From positions 62,001-126,000 of the forward strand of contig NZ_NHSJ01000038.1 in the NCBI RefSeq assembly GCF_002937075.1: DNA of 64,000 bases. The letters are read 5' to 3'. Below are positions 26,944 through 36,050 of this stretch, piece by piece. The translations under genes were made by a program, and so were the position numbers. The notes under the pieces were generated by a model. The model made no database searches and was not told the DNA's origin. It saw nothing but the letters and a program-made list of their open reading frames with translations. The DNA comes from Rhodoblastus sphagnicola (GTDB lineage Bacteria > Pseudomonadota > Alphaproteobacteria > Rhizobiales > Beijerinckiaceae). Position 1 is the stretch's first letter, and every line of letters starts with the position of its first letter.

Positions 26944-28413
26944 ATGAACCAGCCCATCACCCCTCCCCTCGCCTTGCGCGACCAGAGTCTCCTGCGCGAG
27001 AGCGCCTATGTCGCCGGCGCATGGACGCAAGGCGAGGCGCGTTTCGCGGTGAAAAATCCGGCGACCGGCGCGCTGATCGGCCACGTCCCGCTGCTTGGCG
27101 CCGCCGAGACGCGCCACGCCATTGAATCCGCCGCAGCCGCTTTCGCGGACTGGCGCAAGCGCAGCGGCCGCGAGCGCGGCGCGTTGCTGTTGCGCTGGCG
27201 CGACCTGATCCTGGAGAATACCGAAGACCTCGCCTGGATCATGACGACCGAACAGGGCAAGCCGCTGGCGGAAGCGCGCGGCGAAGTGGGCTATGCGGCC
27301 TCCTTCCTGGAGTGGTTCGCCGAAGAGGCCAAGCGCGTTTATGGCGAGACCGTCCCCTCCCCGCTTTCCGACCGCCGCCTGATCGTTTCGCGCGAACCCA
27401 TCGGCGTTTGCGCCGCCATCACGCCGTGGAATTTTCCGCTCGCCATGATCACGCGCAAGGCCGGACCGGCTTTGGCCGTGGGCTGTCCGATGATCGTCAA
27501 GCCGGCGGAGGCCACGCCGTTTTCCGCGCTGGCGCTGGCCGTGCTGGCGGAGCGCGCGGGCATTCCCGGCGGCGTGTTCCAGGTCGTCACCGGCGATCCC
27601 CGCGCCATTGGCGGCGAACTCACCTCCAATCCGACCGTGCGCAAACTCAGCTTTACCGGCTCGACCCAGACCGGCAAGCTGCTCTACGCCCAATGCGCGC
27701 CGACGGTGAAGAAGCTGTCGCTGGAGCTGGGCGGCAACGCGCCCTATATCGTGTTCGACGACGCCGATCTCGACGCCGCCGTGACCGGCGCGATCGCGTC
27801 CAAATTCCGCAATTCCGGCCAGACCTGCGTCTGCGCCAACCGCTTTTATGTGCAGGACAAGATTTACGACGCTTTCGCGGAAAAATTCGCGCAGGCCGTG
27901 AACAAGCTCGTCGTCGGCGAGGGTTTCGCGCCCGGCGTCACGCAGGGTCCGCTGATCAATGCGGCGGCGATCGCCAGGGTCACGGCGCATGTCGCGGACG
28001 CGGTCGAAAAGGGCGGGCGCATCCTGACCGGCGGCGCGCCGCATCCGGCCGGCGCCAATTTCTTCGCCCCGACCGTGATCGCCGACGCCAAGGCCGACAT
28101 GCGCGTGGCCAAGGAGGAAATCTTTGGCCCGGTGGCGCCTGTGTTCCGCTTCTCCGACGAGGCCGAGGTGATCCGCCTCGCCAATGACACGGAATATGGC
28201 CTCGCCGCCTATTTCTTCGCCCGCGATCTCGCCCGCGTCTGGCGCGTGGCGGAAGCGCTGGAATACGGCATGGTCGCGATCAACACCGGCGCCTTTTCCA
28301 ACGAGGTCGCGCCGTTCGGCGGCGTCAAGCAGTCGGGTTTTGGCCGCGAGGGCTCGCGGCTCGGCGTGGACGAATATCTGGTGGTGAAAATGCTGGCGAT
28401 GGCGGGGCTGTGA
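26944..28413 (+). CDS. gabD: Succinate-semialdehyde dehydrogenase
   Basis: A 489-residue aldehyde dehydrogenase completing the GABA shunt, oxidising succinate semialdehyde to succinate with NAD(P)+. AAITPWNFPLAMITRKAGPA lies near 158, FTGSTQTGKLL near 237, the general-base glutamate in LELGGNAPYIVFDDADLD near 260 and the catalytic cysteine in NSGQTCVCANRF near 293. C-terminal PFGGVKQSGFGREGS is typical of GabD. The ATG at 26944 gives the usual N-terminus; an ATG at 26911 lies inside a repeat. It follows gabT on the same strand after 164 nt of paired repeats. Confidence 0.92.
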   Translation: MNQPITPPLALRDQSLLRESAYVAGAWTQGEARFAVKNPATGALIGHVPLLGAAETRHAIESAAAAFADWRKRSGRERGALLLRWRDLILENTEDLAWIMTTEQGKPLAEARGEVGYAASFLEWFAEEAKRVYGETVPSPLSDRRLIVSREPIGVCAAITPWNFPLAMITRKAGPALAVGCPMIVKPAEATPFSALALAVLAERAGIPGGVFQVVTGDPRAIGGELTSNPTVRKLSFTGSTQTGKLLYAQCAPTVKKLSLELGGNAPYIVFDDADLDAAVTGAIASKFRNSGQTCVCANRFYVQDKIYDAFAEKFAQAVNKLVVGEGFAPGVTQGPLINAAAIARVTAHVADAVEKGGRILTGGAPHPAGANFFAPTVIADAKADMRVAKEEIFGPVAPVFRFSDEAEVIRLANDTEYGLAAYFFARDLARVWRVAEALEYGMVAINTGAFSNEVAPFGGVKQSGFGREGSRLGVDEYLVVKMLAMAGL

Positions 28414-28430
28414 CAGTCCCGTTTCGATAG

Positions 28431-28550
28431 CCATGGTTCGACACGGCCCCTCGCGGGGCCGTCTCGCCATGAGTGATTTCCCTATATTAACAATTCAGTA
28501 GCCCTCATGCTGAGGAGGCTTCCGAAGGAAGCCGTCTCGAAGCACGAGGG
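28431..28550. repeat. Two intergenic repeat units after gabD
   Basis: A shortened unit (28431-28472, CATGG with GGCCCC/GGGGCC stem and CCATGAG) is followed by a full unit at 28502-28550 (CCCTCATGCTGAGGAGGC to GCACGAGGG). They belong to the same family as the units upstream of gabD and fill the 152-nt gap to the convergent amidotransferase gene. Confidence 0.65.
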
Positions 28551-28565
28551 CGGTCCACGAGACGG

Positions 28566-29288
28566 TCAAGCCTCCCGGCCTGACCCATTTCTCAAAAAGG
28601 CCGCAAACCCCTTGGCGATCTCCGCGGAATCGGTTTGCGCGCCGGGGGCGTTGAGCGTGGCCAGCGCCGCGTCCGCCAGCGTCTCGGGCAGGCTGACGCC
28701 CCTGAGCGTGGTCATCAGCGCCCTTTCGTAATCGATGTTGAATTCCGGGTGGGCCTGAACGCTCACCGCCCAGTCATCATATTGCAGCGCCGCGAAGGGA
28801 CAATCGACGCCGTGCGCCAGCACGCGCGCGCCATCCGGCGGCGCCACCACCTGGTCCTGATGGATGGCGTTGATGCGCAGCGTCGCGGCGCCGTCCAGCC
28901 AGTCCGGCGCCGAATCGAGCGTGTAGGCGTTGAGGCCGAGGCGCCAGCCGGTCGCGGCCTTTTCCACGCGCCCGCCGAAGGCTTTGGCGAGAATCTGGTG
29001 GCCGAAGCAGATGCCGATCACGCGGCGGCGCGCGATGCGGGCGCGGCGCAGGAAATCCTCCAGCGCCAGCATCCACTCCGTCTCGTCCAGCACGGAACAG
29101 CGCGACCCCGTAATGACATAGGCGTCGCAGGAGTCGAGTTCGGGCAAGGCCTCCTGTTGCAGCCAGTGACGGCTGAAGCTGAAGTCCGTTTCGCCGGCGA
29201 ACAGGCGCGCGACCATATCCGCGTAATCGCCATGAACAGCGGCGAGTTGCGGCGCCGGGCGGCCGGTTTCGAGAATGCCGACGCGCAT
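28566..29288 (-). CDS. Class I glutamine amidotransferase domain protein
   Basis: A 240-residue GMP-synthase-like glutamine amidotransferase. The nucleophile is the cysteine in GICFGHQILAKAFGG near residue 97, and the His-Glu pair is in SVQAHPEF near 185. The start overlaps the stop of the upstream PuuA-type gene by one base (TGATG), so the two are coupled. In the gamma-glutamylated polyamine pathway a hydrolase must release glutamate from gamma-glutamyl-GABA; position suggests this protein does so. It is not of the PuuD/peptidase C26 subfamily that normally has that role, so the assignment is an inference from context. Confidence 0.78.
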   Translation of the reverse strand: MRVGILETGRPAPQLAAVHGDYADMVARLFAGETDFSFSRHWLQQEALPELDSCDAYVITGSRCSVLDETEWMLALEDFLRRARIARRRVIGICFGHQILAKAFGGRVEKAATGWRLGLNAYTLDSAPDWLDGAATLRINAIHQDQVVAPPDGARVLAHGVDCPFAALQYDDWAVSVQAHPEFNIDYERALMTTLRGVSLPETLADAALATLNAPGAQTDSAEIAKGFAAFLRNGSGREA

Positions 29289-30676
29289 CAGAGGAAGCCG
29301 AGATAGGTTTGATATTCGACGTCGGTGACGCGGCGGCGCAACTCCTCCATCTCCTGGCGCTTGACGGCGCCGAAGGCGCGCATCATCTGCTCGCCGAAAT
29401 ATTTGCGCAAAATCTTGCCCTGCTCGAAGGCCGCGACCGCCGTTTCAAACGTGGTCGGCAGCGGCGCGGCGGCGGCGTCATCGGCATAGCCGTTGCCGCT
29501 CACCGGCGCGGGCGGCTGCGCCTTGGTCTCGATGCCGTGCAGCGCGCCCGCCAGAATCGCCGCGAGCACGAGGTACGGGTTGGCGTCGGCGCCGGCGACG
29601 CGATGTTCGAAGCGGCGCGCTTTCGGGCCGCTGGCGGGAATGCGCAGGGCCGAGGTGCGATTCTCATAGGCCCAGGACGCCGTCACCGGCGCGTGCTGGC
29701 CCGGCAGCAGACGCCGGTAGGAATTCAGGTTGGGCGCGAGGGCCAGCATCGATTCGGGCAGGGTTTCGATCATGCCGGCGATGGCGTGGCGCAACAGATC
29801 GGTCCCGGCTTCGCCGCCGTCGTCGAACACGTTGCGGCCGTCCTTGTCGAGCAGGCTGCAATGAACGTGCAGGCCGCTGCCCGCCGAATCGCCATAGGGC
29901 TTGGCCATGAACGTGCCGTGCAGGCCATGGGCGCGCGCCACCCCGCGCACGACGCGGCGCAGCATCACCGCGTGGTCGGCGGCGATCAGGGGGTCGGCGA
30001 CGTGGAGCAGGTTGACCTCGAACTGGCCGCGTCCGTTTTCGACGCTGATCGCCTCGCTCGGCAGGTTTTGCGCCGCGCAGGCGTCCCGTATCGCGGACAA
30101 GACCGCGTCGAATTCGTCGAGTTCGTCGAGCGCATAGACGCGCGGCGCGTCGAGCGCATAGCCGGATTTCGGCGCCTTCGGCGGGCGCGGGACTCCGGTT
30201 TCGACGCTGTCGCCCGCCATCAGATAGAATTCCAGTTCGCTCGCCACCACCGGGGTCAGGCCGAGCGCGTGGAAGCGGCGCACGATGGAGGCCAGCGCCT
30301 GGCGCGGATCGCAGGCGAACGGCGAGCCGTCGAGATTCTGCATCATGGTCAGCATTTGCAGGCGCGGCCGCGCGCTCCACGGCACGGGAACGAGGCCCTC
30401 GCCGCAGGGCTTGCAGGCGCCGTCGCCATCGCCCGATTCCCAGACGAGGCCGTTGTCATGGGCGTCATGGCCCCATATGTCGAGGCAGAGCACCGAGCGC
30501 GGCATTTTCAGGCCGTCGGAAAAAATCTTGTCGAGCGCGTCGCGGGGGATGCGCTTGCCGCGCAGGATGCCGTTGAGGTCGCAGGCGAGCAGGTCGATTT
30601 CGGCGGCTTGCGGATGGAGGTCGAGAACCCGGCGGGCGCTTTCGAGCGTCAGACTGGGACGGACGGATTGGGACAT
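29288..30676 (-). CDS. puuA: Gamma-glutamylputrescine synthetase-like protein (copy 1)
   Basis: A 462-residue glutamine-synthetase-fold ligase that probably joins glutamate to putrescine or another polyamine with ATP. LACDLNGILRGKRIPRDALD lies near 32, the metal-binding ASELEFYLM near 148, ENGRGQFEVNLLHVADPL near 212, KPYGDSAGSGLHVHCSL near 258 and the NRTSALRIP/RFEHRVAGADANPYL block near 340-375. These are PuuA/SpuB hallmarks rather than nitrogen-assimilation GlnA. The ATG at 30676 follows GAGAGGT. It is divergent from a GntR regulator and coupled to the amidotransferase. A second paralogue lies at 40831. Confidence 0.85.
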   Translation of the reverse strand: MSQSVRPSLTLESARRVLDLHPQAAEIDLLACDLNGILRGKRIPRDALDKIFSDGLKMPRSVLCLDIWGHDAHDNGLVWESGDGDGACKPCGEGLVPVPWSARPRLQMLTMMQNLDGSPFACDPRQALASIVRRFHALGLTPVVASELEFYLMAGDSVETGVPRPPKAPKSGYALDAPRVYALDELDEFDAVLSAIRDACAAQNLPSEAISVENGRGQFEVNLLHVADPLIAADHAVMLRRVVRGVARAHGLHGTFMAKPYGDSAGSGLHVHCSLLDKDGRNVFDDGGEAGTDLLRHAIAGMIETLPESMLALAPNLNSYRRLLPGQHAPVTASWAYENRTSALRIPASGPKARRFEHRVAGADANPYLVLAAILAGALHGIETKAQPPAPVSGNGYADDAAAAPLPTTFETAVAAFEQGKILRKYFGEQMMRAFGAVKRQEMEELRRRVTDVEYQTYLGFL

Positions 30677-30827
30677 TTTGACCTCTCTCGCAACTCGTCG
30701 GCGGCTTGCGCGCGGCTTGCCGCATACGGCCGTCATCGGCGATACGATGGGCCTGTCTCGCAAGGGGTGGGACATAGGGCATGAGTCCAGCGCAAAATCA
30801 TGTTGCGTTGGTCGATAACAGGATTAT

Positions 30828-30837
30828 TCTGATCACA
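30828..30837. promoter_or_regulatory. TGTGATCA-type operator, site 1
   Basis: TCTGATCACA, whose reverse complement is TGTGATCAGA, lies between puuA copy 1 and the GntR gene. It matches the perfect palindrome TGTGATCACA at 31857 at eight of ten positions, so a site for the adjacent GntR regulator is likely. Confidence 0.4.
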
Positions 30838-30862
30838 TTCTTGCGGCAGCGTCAACTTTTGA

Positions 30863-30914
30863 CGGCGCCAAGAGGCGCCAGGAGGCGCCGGGAGCGCAAG
30901 GAGCGCAAGGAGAC
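30863..30914 (+). repeat. Tandem short repeats in the gntR leader
   Basis: About five imperfect 9-10 bp units (GGCGCCAAGA, GGCGCCAGGA, GGCGCCGGGA, GCGCAAGGA, GCGCAAGGA) run directly into the start of the GntR gene. Each carries a GGA or AGGA core, so the message has several Shine-Dalgarno-like copies, the last well spaced from the ATG at 30918. Confidence 0.65.
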
Positions 30915-30917
30915 AAA

Positions 30918-31631
30918 ATGGCCGCCGCAGCTGAATTGAAACTGCCCGCGCTCGAGCGGTTGCCCAAGGAAACCACCAACCAGTGGGTCTATCGCAGCCT
31001 GCGCCAGGCGGTCATGCTCGGCATGGTCGCGCCCGGACGTCCCGTGACCATCCGCGACGTCGCCAATATTCTGGAGGTCAGCACCACGCCGGTGCGCGAG
31101 GCCCTGCGCCGCCTCGCCTCGGAGCAGGCGCTGGAGGAGCGGGACAATCGCCGCATCCTCGTGCCGAACATGACGGCGGCGCGTTTCCGCGAATTGTGCG
31201 AGTTGCGCATCGCGCTGGAATGCCACGCCGCCGAGCGCGCCATGCCCTATATGCACGGCCAGAAACTCGACGAACTCGCGGCGATCGACAAGCGTCTCGA
31301 CGCCGCCAGCGATTCCGGCGACCGCGAGCAAACCATCGCGCTAAACCAGAAATTTCATCGCTTTATCTACGAAGCCAATCCCAACCAGACGGTGATGCCG
31401 CTGGTCGAAAGCGTGTGGTTGCAGCTTGGGCCGTTCGTGCGGCTGGCCCTGTCGCGGTTGAAGGATTTCTATCAGGTCGACCGCCATTTCGAGGCCATGG
31501 CGGCCTTGCGCCGGCAGGATCCGCTGGGCTTGCGGATCGCCATGGAGGCCGACATTCGCGACGCCCTCACCCATGTCGGAACCAATGAATTGCTGAAAGC
31601 TTATGTTGAGAGTCCTGAATCCGTCGGCTGA
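30918..31631 (+). CDS. GntR-family (FCD) transcriptional regulator
   Basis: A 237-residue FadR-type regulator. The winged HTH covers about 20-80: TIRDVANILEVSTTPVREAL and RLASEQALEERDNRRILVPN. An all-helical FCD ligand-binding domain covers about 90-220, with ELRIALECHAAERAM and an NQKFHRFIYEANPN metal-ligand helix. It is divergent from puuA copy 1 and precedes the aldehyde dehydrogenase, so it probably controls the polyamine genes. Palindromes TGTGATCAYA occur in the control regions around it and upstream of puuA copy 2. The ligand (polyamine or pathway intermediate) is unknown. Confidence 0.88.
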   Translation: MAAAAELKLPALERLPKETTNQWVYRSLRQAVMLGMVAPGRPVTIRDVANILEVSTTPVREALRRLASEQALEERDNRRILVPNMTAARFRELCELRIALECHAAERAMPYMHGQKLDELAAIDKRLDAASDSGDREQTIALNQKFHRFIYEANPNQTVMPLVESVWLQLGPFVRLALSRLKDFYQVDRHFEAMAALRRQDPLGLRIAMEADIRDALTHVGTNELLKAYVESPESVG

Positions 31632-31838
31632 TCGGCGCTGGTCCTGACTTAAGTTTGTGCTGGCGCTGCTGAAATTTACGTCAAGACGATGATAATTCGA
31701 TCCCTGTGAAAGCGCGCGCTTTCGCCCGTCCCCGGAGAATCCGAGGCATACGCCTGACTCATGGTCATTTTCACCAAAGCGCCGGCGTCCGCGCCCAGAT
31801 GCGTGTCGCCGGACGGCCTGTTGACAGGTTTTTTGCCC

Positions 31839-31848
31839 TGTGGTCACA
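31839..31848. promoter_or_regulatory. TGTGATCA-type operator, site 2
   Basis: TGTGGTCACA differs from the perfect palindrome 18 nt downstream at one base. It lies 13 nt beyond a TTGACA -35-like element at 31821-31826, so a bound protein would cover the promoter. Confidence 0.5.
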
Positions 31849-31856
31849 TCGGGAAA

Positions 31857-31866
31857 TGTGATCACA
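31857..31866. promoter_or_regulatory. TGTGATCA-type operator, site 3
   Basis: TGTGATCACA is a perfect 10-bp palindrome ending 12 nt before the start of the aldehyde dehydrogenase gene. Together with site 2 it forms a tandem pair 18 nt apart, suitable for two dimers on nearly the same DNA face. Confidence 0.55.
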
Positions 31867-31878
31867 AACGAGGCCCTG

Positions 31879-33378
31879 ATGTCGCGTTTTCTCAACCGCA
31901 CCGAAGTCGCCGAAGCCGCCGCCACGCTCAAATTTCCCGTCCTCGCCCTGATCGATGGCGCCCAGGTCGCGTCGACGCGCGGCGCGACCATGGACTGCAT
32001 CAGCCCCATCGATGGCCGCAAGCTCGCCGAAATCGCCGCCTGCGGGCCGGAGGATATCGACCGCGCCGTCGCCTCCGCCCGCCGCGCCTTTCAGGATGGC
32101 CGCTGGCGTGATTTGCCGCCGGCCCAGCGCAAGGAGATTCTGTTCCGGTTCGCCGCGCTGATCGAGGACAATGAACGCGAACTCGCCCTGCTCGAAACGC
32201 TCGACATGGGCAAGCCGATTTCCGACGCGCTGGCGGTCGACGTTGGCGCCACCGCGCGCTGCCTGCGCTGGCACGCCGAGGCGATCGACAAGGTTTATGG
32301 CGAGGTGGCGTCCACGGCGTCAAACGTTCTGGCCACCGTCACGCGCGAACCGCTGGGCGTGGTCGCCGTCGTCACGCCGTGGAATTTCCCCATGATCATG
32401 GCGGCGTGGAAGATCGCGCCGGCGCTGGCGAGCGGCAACAGCGTGGTGCTCAAACCGGCCGAACAAAGCTCCCTCACCGCGCTGCGCCTCGGCGAACTGG
32501 CTTTGGAAGCGGGCCTGCCGGCGGGCGTGCTCAATGTCACGCCTGGCCTCGGCCCGGTGGCGGGCGCCGCGCTCGGCCTGCACAAGGACGTGGACGGCGT
32601 CTTCTTCACCGGCTCCACCGAAGTCGGCAAACTGTTCCTGACCTATTCCGGCGCGTCGAACATGAAGCGCGTCGGGCTCGAATGCGGCGGCAAGAGCGGC
32701 CACATCATTCTGGCCTCGTGCCGCCAGCTCGACCGCGCGGCGGAGGCGGCGGCCGGCGCGATTTTCTTCAACCAGGGCGAGATGTGTACGGCGGGATCGC
32801 GGCTGATCGTGGAGCGCTCCGTGCATGACGAGGTGGTGGAGCGGCTTGTGGCGCTGGCGCGGGACTACCAGCCCGGCGACCCGCTCGACCCCGCGACGCG
32901 CATGGGCGCGCTGGTCGATCAACATCATCTCGGCCGCGTGCTGGATTATGTCGAGATCGGCCGCGCCGAGGGCGCGCGTCTCCTCACCGGCGGCGCGCGG
33001 GCGCTGCGCGACACTGGCGGCGCCTATATGACCCCGACCATTTTCGATCGCGTCTCCAATTCCATGCGCATCGCGCGCGAGGAAATTTTCGGACCGGTGC
33101 TGTCGGTCATCGCAGTGGACAGCGCGGCCGAAGCCGTGGCCGTCGCCAATGACAGCGATTTCGGCCTCGCGGCCGGGGTGTGGAGCGACGACGTCGGCGA
33201 ACTGCACCGAACCGCGCGCGGCCTGCGAGCAGGCATGATCTACGCCAATTGCTACGACGCCGATGACATGACCGTGCCGTTCGGCGGCTTCAAACAATCC
33301 GGCATCGGCCGCGACAAATCGCTGCACGCGCTGGAAAAATACACCGAGCTCAAGACAACCTGGCTGCGCCTTTCCTGA
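31879..33378 (+). CDS. puuC: Aldehyde dehydrogenase of the polyamine pathway
   Basis: A 499-residue NAD(P)-dependent aldehyde dehydrogenase. VAVVTPWNFPMIMAAWKIAP lies near 168, FFTGSTEVGKLFL near 248, the glutamate base in LECGGKSGHIIL near 270 and the catalytic cysteine in NQGEMCTAGSRL near 306. C-terminal PFGGFKQSGIGRDKSLHA is typical of PuuC/KauB-type enzymes that oxidise gamma-glutamyl-aminobutyraldehyde or aminobutyraldehyde. The ATG at 31879 follows ACGAGG directly downstream of the tandem palindromes. It is followed after 24 nt by a SpuC-like transaminase, which would produce its aldehyde substrate. Confidence 0.85.
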   Translation: MSRFLNRTEVAEAAATLKFPVLALIDGAQVASTRGATMDCISPIDGRKLAEIAACGPEDIDRAVASARRAFQDGRWRDLPPAQRKEILFRFAALIEDNERELALLETLDMGKPISDALAVDVGATARCLRWHAEAIDKVYGEVASTASNVLATVTREPLGVVAVVTPWNFPMIMAAWKIAPALASGNSVVLKPAEQSSLTALRLGELALEAGLPAGVLNVTPGLGPVAGAALGLHKDVDGVFFTGSTEVGKLFLTYSGASNMKRVGLECGGKSGHIILASCRQLDRAAEAAAGAIFFNQGEMCTAGSRLIVERSVHDEVVERLVALARDYQPGDPLDPATRMGALVDQHHLGRVLDYVEIGRAEGARLLTGGARALRDTGGAYMTPTIFDRVSNSMRIAREEIFGPVLSVIAVDSAAEAVAVANDSDFGLAAGVWSDDVGELHRTARGLRAGMIYANCYDADDMTVPFGGFKQSGIGRDKSLHALEKYTELKTTWLRLS

Positions 33379-33402
33379 AGCGCGTCAACAAGAGGGGAAA
33401 CC

Positions 33403-34788
33403 ATGAATCACATCGACAAGGGCGCGCCCAAGAGCCAGGACATCTGGCAGGATCTCGACCGGCGCCATCATCTGCATCCGTTCACGGACACCAAGGCCCT
33501 CAACGCCAAGGGCGCGCGCATCATCACGCGCGGCGAAGGCTGCCACATCGTGGACGCCGAGGGCAAAAAACTGCTCGACGGCATGGCCGGGCTGTGGTGC
33601 GTCAACCTGGGCTATAACCGCAAGGAGCTGGTCGAGGCGGCCGCCAACCAGCTCAGCACGCTGCCCTACTATAACAATTTCTTCAGCACCGCGAACACGC
33701 CCAGCGTCGAACTGGCGGCGCGCTTGGCCACGGTGACGCCGGAGGGCCTCGACCATATCTTCTTCGCCAATTCCGGTTCGGAAGCCATCGACACCGCCAT
33801 GCGCATGGCGCGCTTCTTCTGGCAGGCGGCGGGCAAGCCGGAAAAGACCTGGCTGATCGCGCGCGACAATTCCTATCACGGCTCGACCATCGCGGCGACA
33901 TCGCTCGGCGGCCAGAAGGAAATGCGCAAGCAGGGCGGACCTCTGCTCGGCGACATCGCCCATGTCGCGCAGCCTTACCATTATGGCGAAGGCGACGGCA
34001 TGAGCGAGGACGAGTTCGGCCTTTTTCGCGCGCGGTTGATCGAGGAAAAAATTCTCGAACTCGGACCGGAGCGCGTCGCCGCCGTGTTCGGCGAGCCGAT
34101 CCAGGGCGCCGGCGGCGTGATCGTGCCGCCGAAAACCTACTGGCCGGAAGTCGAGCGCATCTGCCGCAAATATGACGTGCTGCTGGTGGCCGACGAAGTG
34201 ATCTGCGGGTTCGGCCGCACCGGCTCGTGGTTCGGTTGCCAGACCTTTGGCTTCACGCCCGATCTGATGACCATGGCCAAGGGCATGAGCTCGGGCTATC
34301 TGCCGATTTCCGGCGTCGCCGTCGGGCGCCGCGTCGCCGACATGCTGATCGAGAACGGCGGCGAGTTCTACCATGGCTTCACTTATTCCGGCCATCCGGC
34401 TTCCGCCGCCGTGGCGCTGGCCACGCTGGACATTTTGCAGGATGAAAAGATCATCGAGCGCGTGCGCGACGACATCGGGCCTTATTTCCAGAAGGGACTG
34501 CGCACGCTGCTCGATCATCCGCTGGTCGGGCATATCGACGGGGTCGGCCTGATCGCCGGCATCGCGCTGGTGAAAAGCAAGACTCCGAAAACCTTCTTCG
34601 AGACGGCGGACAAGGCCGGCGTCCGCGTGCGCGACCATTCCATCTCCAACGGCCTGATGATGCGCGCGGTCGGCGACCGCATGGCCTTGTCGCCGCCGCT
34701 GGTCATCTCGCATGAGGAAGTGGACGACCTCGTGCGCATCGTGCGCCGCGCGCTCGATCTCACCCTCGCCGAGATCGGCGCGGCCTGA
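33403..34788 (+). CDS. spuC: Putrescine/polyamine aminotransferase (SpuC-like)
   Basis: A 461-residue class III PLP aminotransferase. LDGMAGLWCVNLGYNRKEL lies near 60, NSGSEAIDTAMRMARFFW near 122, DNSYHGSTIAATSLGGQKEM near 155, LLVADEVICGFGRTG near 262 and the PLP lysine in MTMAKGMSSGYLPISGV near 290. The pattern is that of Pseudomonas SpuC/PauC-like putrescine:pyruvate transaminases; beta-alanine:pyruvate transaminases are close relatives. It is placed 24 nt after puuC and before the putrescine transporter. It would convert putrescine, or its gamma-glutamyl form, to the aldehyde, since no PuuB oxidase gene lies in the window. Confidence 0.83.
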   Translation: MNHIDKGAPKSQDIWQDLDRRHHLHPFTDTKALNAKGARIITRGEGCHIVDAEGKKLLDGMAGLWCVNLGYNRKELVEAAANQLSTLPYYNNFFSTANTPSVELAARLATVTPEGLDHIFFANSGSEAIDTAMRMARFFWQAAGKPEKTWLIARDNSYHGSTIAATSLGGQKEMRKQGGPLLGDIAHVAQPYHYGEGDGMSEDEFGLFRARLIEEKILELGPERVAAVFGEPIQGAGGVIVPPKTYWPEVERICRKYDVLLVADEVICGFGRTGSWFGCQTFGFTPDLMTMAKGMSSGYLPISGVAVGRRVADMLIENGGEFYHGFTYSGHPASAAVALATLDILQDEKIIERVRDDIGPYFQKGLRTLLDHPLVGHIDGVGLIAGIALVKSKTPKTFFETADKAGVRVRDHSISNGLMMRAVGDRMALSPPLVISHEEVDDLVRIVRRALDLTLAEIGAA

Positions 34789-34798
34789 TCCCGGATTT

Positions 34799-34822
34799 GG
34801 GCCGCCCCCGCGTGGGCGGCCC
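34799..34822 (+). promoter_or_regulatory. Strong hairpin between spuC and potF
   Basis: GGGCCGCCC and GGGCGGCCC form a 9-bp stem around a 6-nt loop 10 nt after the spuC stop. No T-run follows, so it is more likely a 3' message-stabilising or pausing hairpin than a complete intrinsic terminator. Confidence 0.45.
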
Positions 34823-34939
34823 AAGACCAAAAAAGTTGAAAAATCGCGCTCGCGGCCGGATCGGCGATCCCGTAAGAATGGAAGCTGAAACGGAGTCGTT
34901 CGCCGGAACCACCCTCAAAAGACCAAACGAGGTCGGACC

Positions 34940-36043
34940 ATGTCATCGAACAAATTCCGCCAAATGCTTCTCGCCGGCGCCGCCCTGCTGATCGGCGCGG
35001 TTCCCGCCCCGGCCGCCGAAGCGGTGCTGAACATCTACAACTGGAACGACTATATCGACCCCGACACCGTGCCGGCCTTCGAAAAAGCCACGGGCATCAA
35101 GGTCACCTATGATCTTTACGACGCCAACGAGACGCTGGAAGCCAAGCTGTCCGCCGGCGGCTCGGGCTATGACATTGTCGTGCCCAGCCTGTTCCCCTTC
35201 GCCGCGCGCCAGATCAAGGGCGGGTTCTATCAGCCGCTCGACAAGTCCAAGCTGAAGAATTACGGCCATCTCGACAAGGGCCTGCTGGCGCGCATGGCGG
35301 CGCAGGACGCCGGCAACGCCTATCTCGTGCCGTGGATGTCGGGCACGGTGGTGATCGGCTATAATGTCGACAAGATCAAACAGATCCTGCCGAATGGGCC
35401 GGTCGACAGCCTGAAGATGCTGTTCGATCCCGCCGTGGCGGCAAAACTCAAGGACTGCGGCATTTCCATCATGGATTCGCCGACCGAGGTGTTCCCGCCG
35501 GCGCTGCTGGCGCTTGGCCTCAACCCCGATTCCAAGAAGGCCGACGAGCTGAAGAAGGCCGCCGCCCTGCTGATGAAGGTGCGTCCGTCGGTGCGCCGCT
35601 ATGACAGCGCCGAATATATCAACGCGCTGGCCAACGGCGACATCTGCATCGCCTGGGGCTATTCCTCGGACATGCAGGTGGCCAAGCATCGCGCGCAGGA
35701 AGCCGGCAAGGGCGTCAACATCGCCGTCGTCATCCCCAAGGAAGGGGCGCTGCGCTATATCGACACGGTGGCGATTCCCAAGGATGCGCCGCACACCGAG
35801 GCCGCGCTGAAATTCATCGATTTCATCATGCAGCCGGAGGTCATCGCAAAAACCTCCTCCAAAATCTACGTGATGAGCGGCAATGCCGACGCCAAGCCCT
35901 TCGTCACACCGGAAGTGGCGAATGATCCCACCATCTTCCCGCCGCCGGAAGTTGAAAAAACCATTTACACCATCACCGGCTCCGACGCGGCCACCGACCG
36001 CCTGCGCACGCGCCTGTGGACGGAAATCAAAACCGGCCATTAA
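34940..36043 (+). CDS. potF: Putrescine-binding periplasmic protein
   Basis: A 367-residue solute-binding protein delivering putrescine to the PotGHI importer. A signal peptide covers about residues 1-26, cleaved near PAPAAEA. The mature start VLNIYNWNDYIDPDTVPAFE is the classic PotD/PotF opening. YDIVVPSLFPFAARQIKGG lies near 75, and VRPSVRRYDSAEYINALANG with ICIAWGYSSDM near 215-240 contribute the amine-binding aspartates and tryptophan. The ATG at 34940 gives the signal peptide directly. It is separated from potG by a terminator, which would allow more binding protein than transporter. Confidence 0.92.
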   Translation: MSSNKFRQMLLAGAALLIGAVPAPAAEAVLNIYNWNDYIDPDTVPAFEKATGIKVTYDLYDANETLEAKLSAGGSGYDIVVPSLFPFAARQIKGGFYQPLDKSKLKNYGHLDKGLLARMAAQDAGNAYLVPWMSGTVVIGYNVDKIKQILPNGPVDSLKMLFDPAVAAKLKDCGISIMDSPTEVFPPALLALGLNPDSKKADELKKAAALLMKVRPSVRRYDSAEYINALANGDICIAWGYSSDMQVAKHRAQEAGKGVNIAVVIPKEGALRYIDTVAIPKDAPHTEAALKFIDFIMQPEVIAKTSSKIYVMSGNADAKPFVTPEVANDPTIFPPPEVEKTIYTITGSDAATDRLRTRLWTEIKTGH

Positions 36044-36050
36044 GGCCTTT

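Noticed and set aside
31839-31866. CRP/FNR-type binding sites
   Set aside because: TGTGA-N6-TCACA spacing is not met by a single site; the 10-bp palindromes better fit a GntR-type dimer site, and a GntR gene is adjacent.
34799-34822. Complete intrinsic terminator after spuC
   Set aside because: The stem is strong but no T-run follows, so it is listed only as a hairpin.
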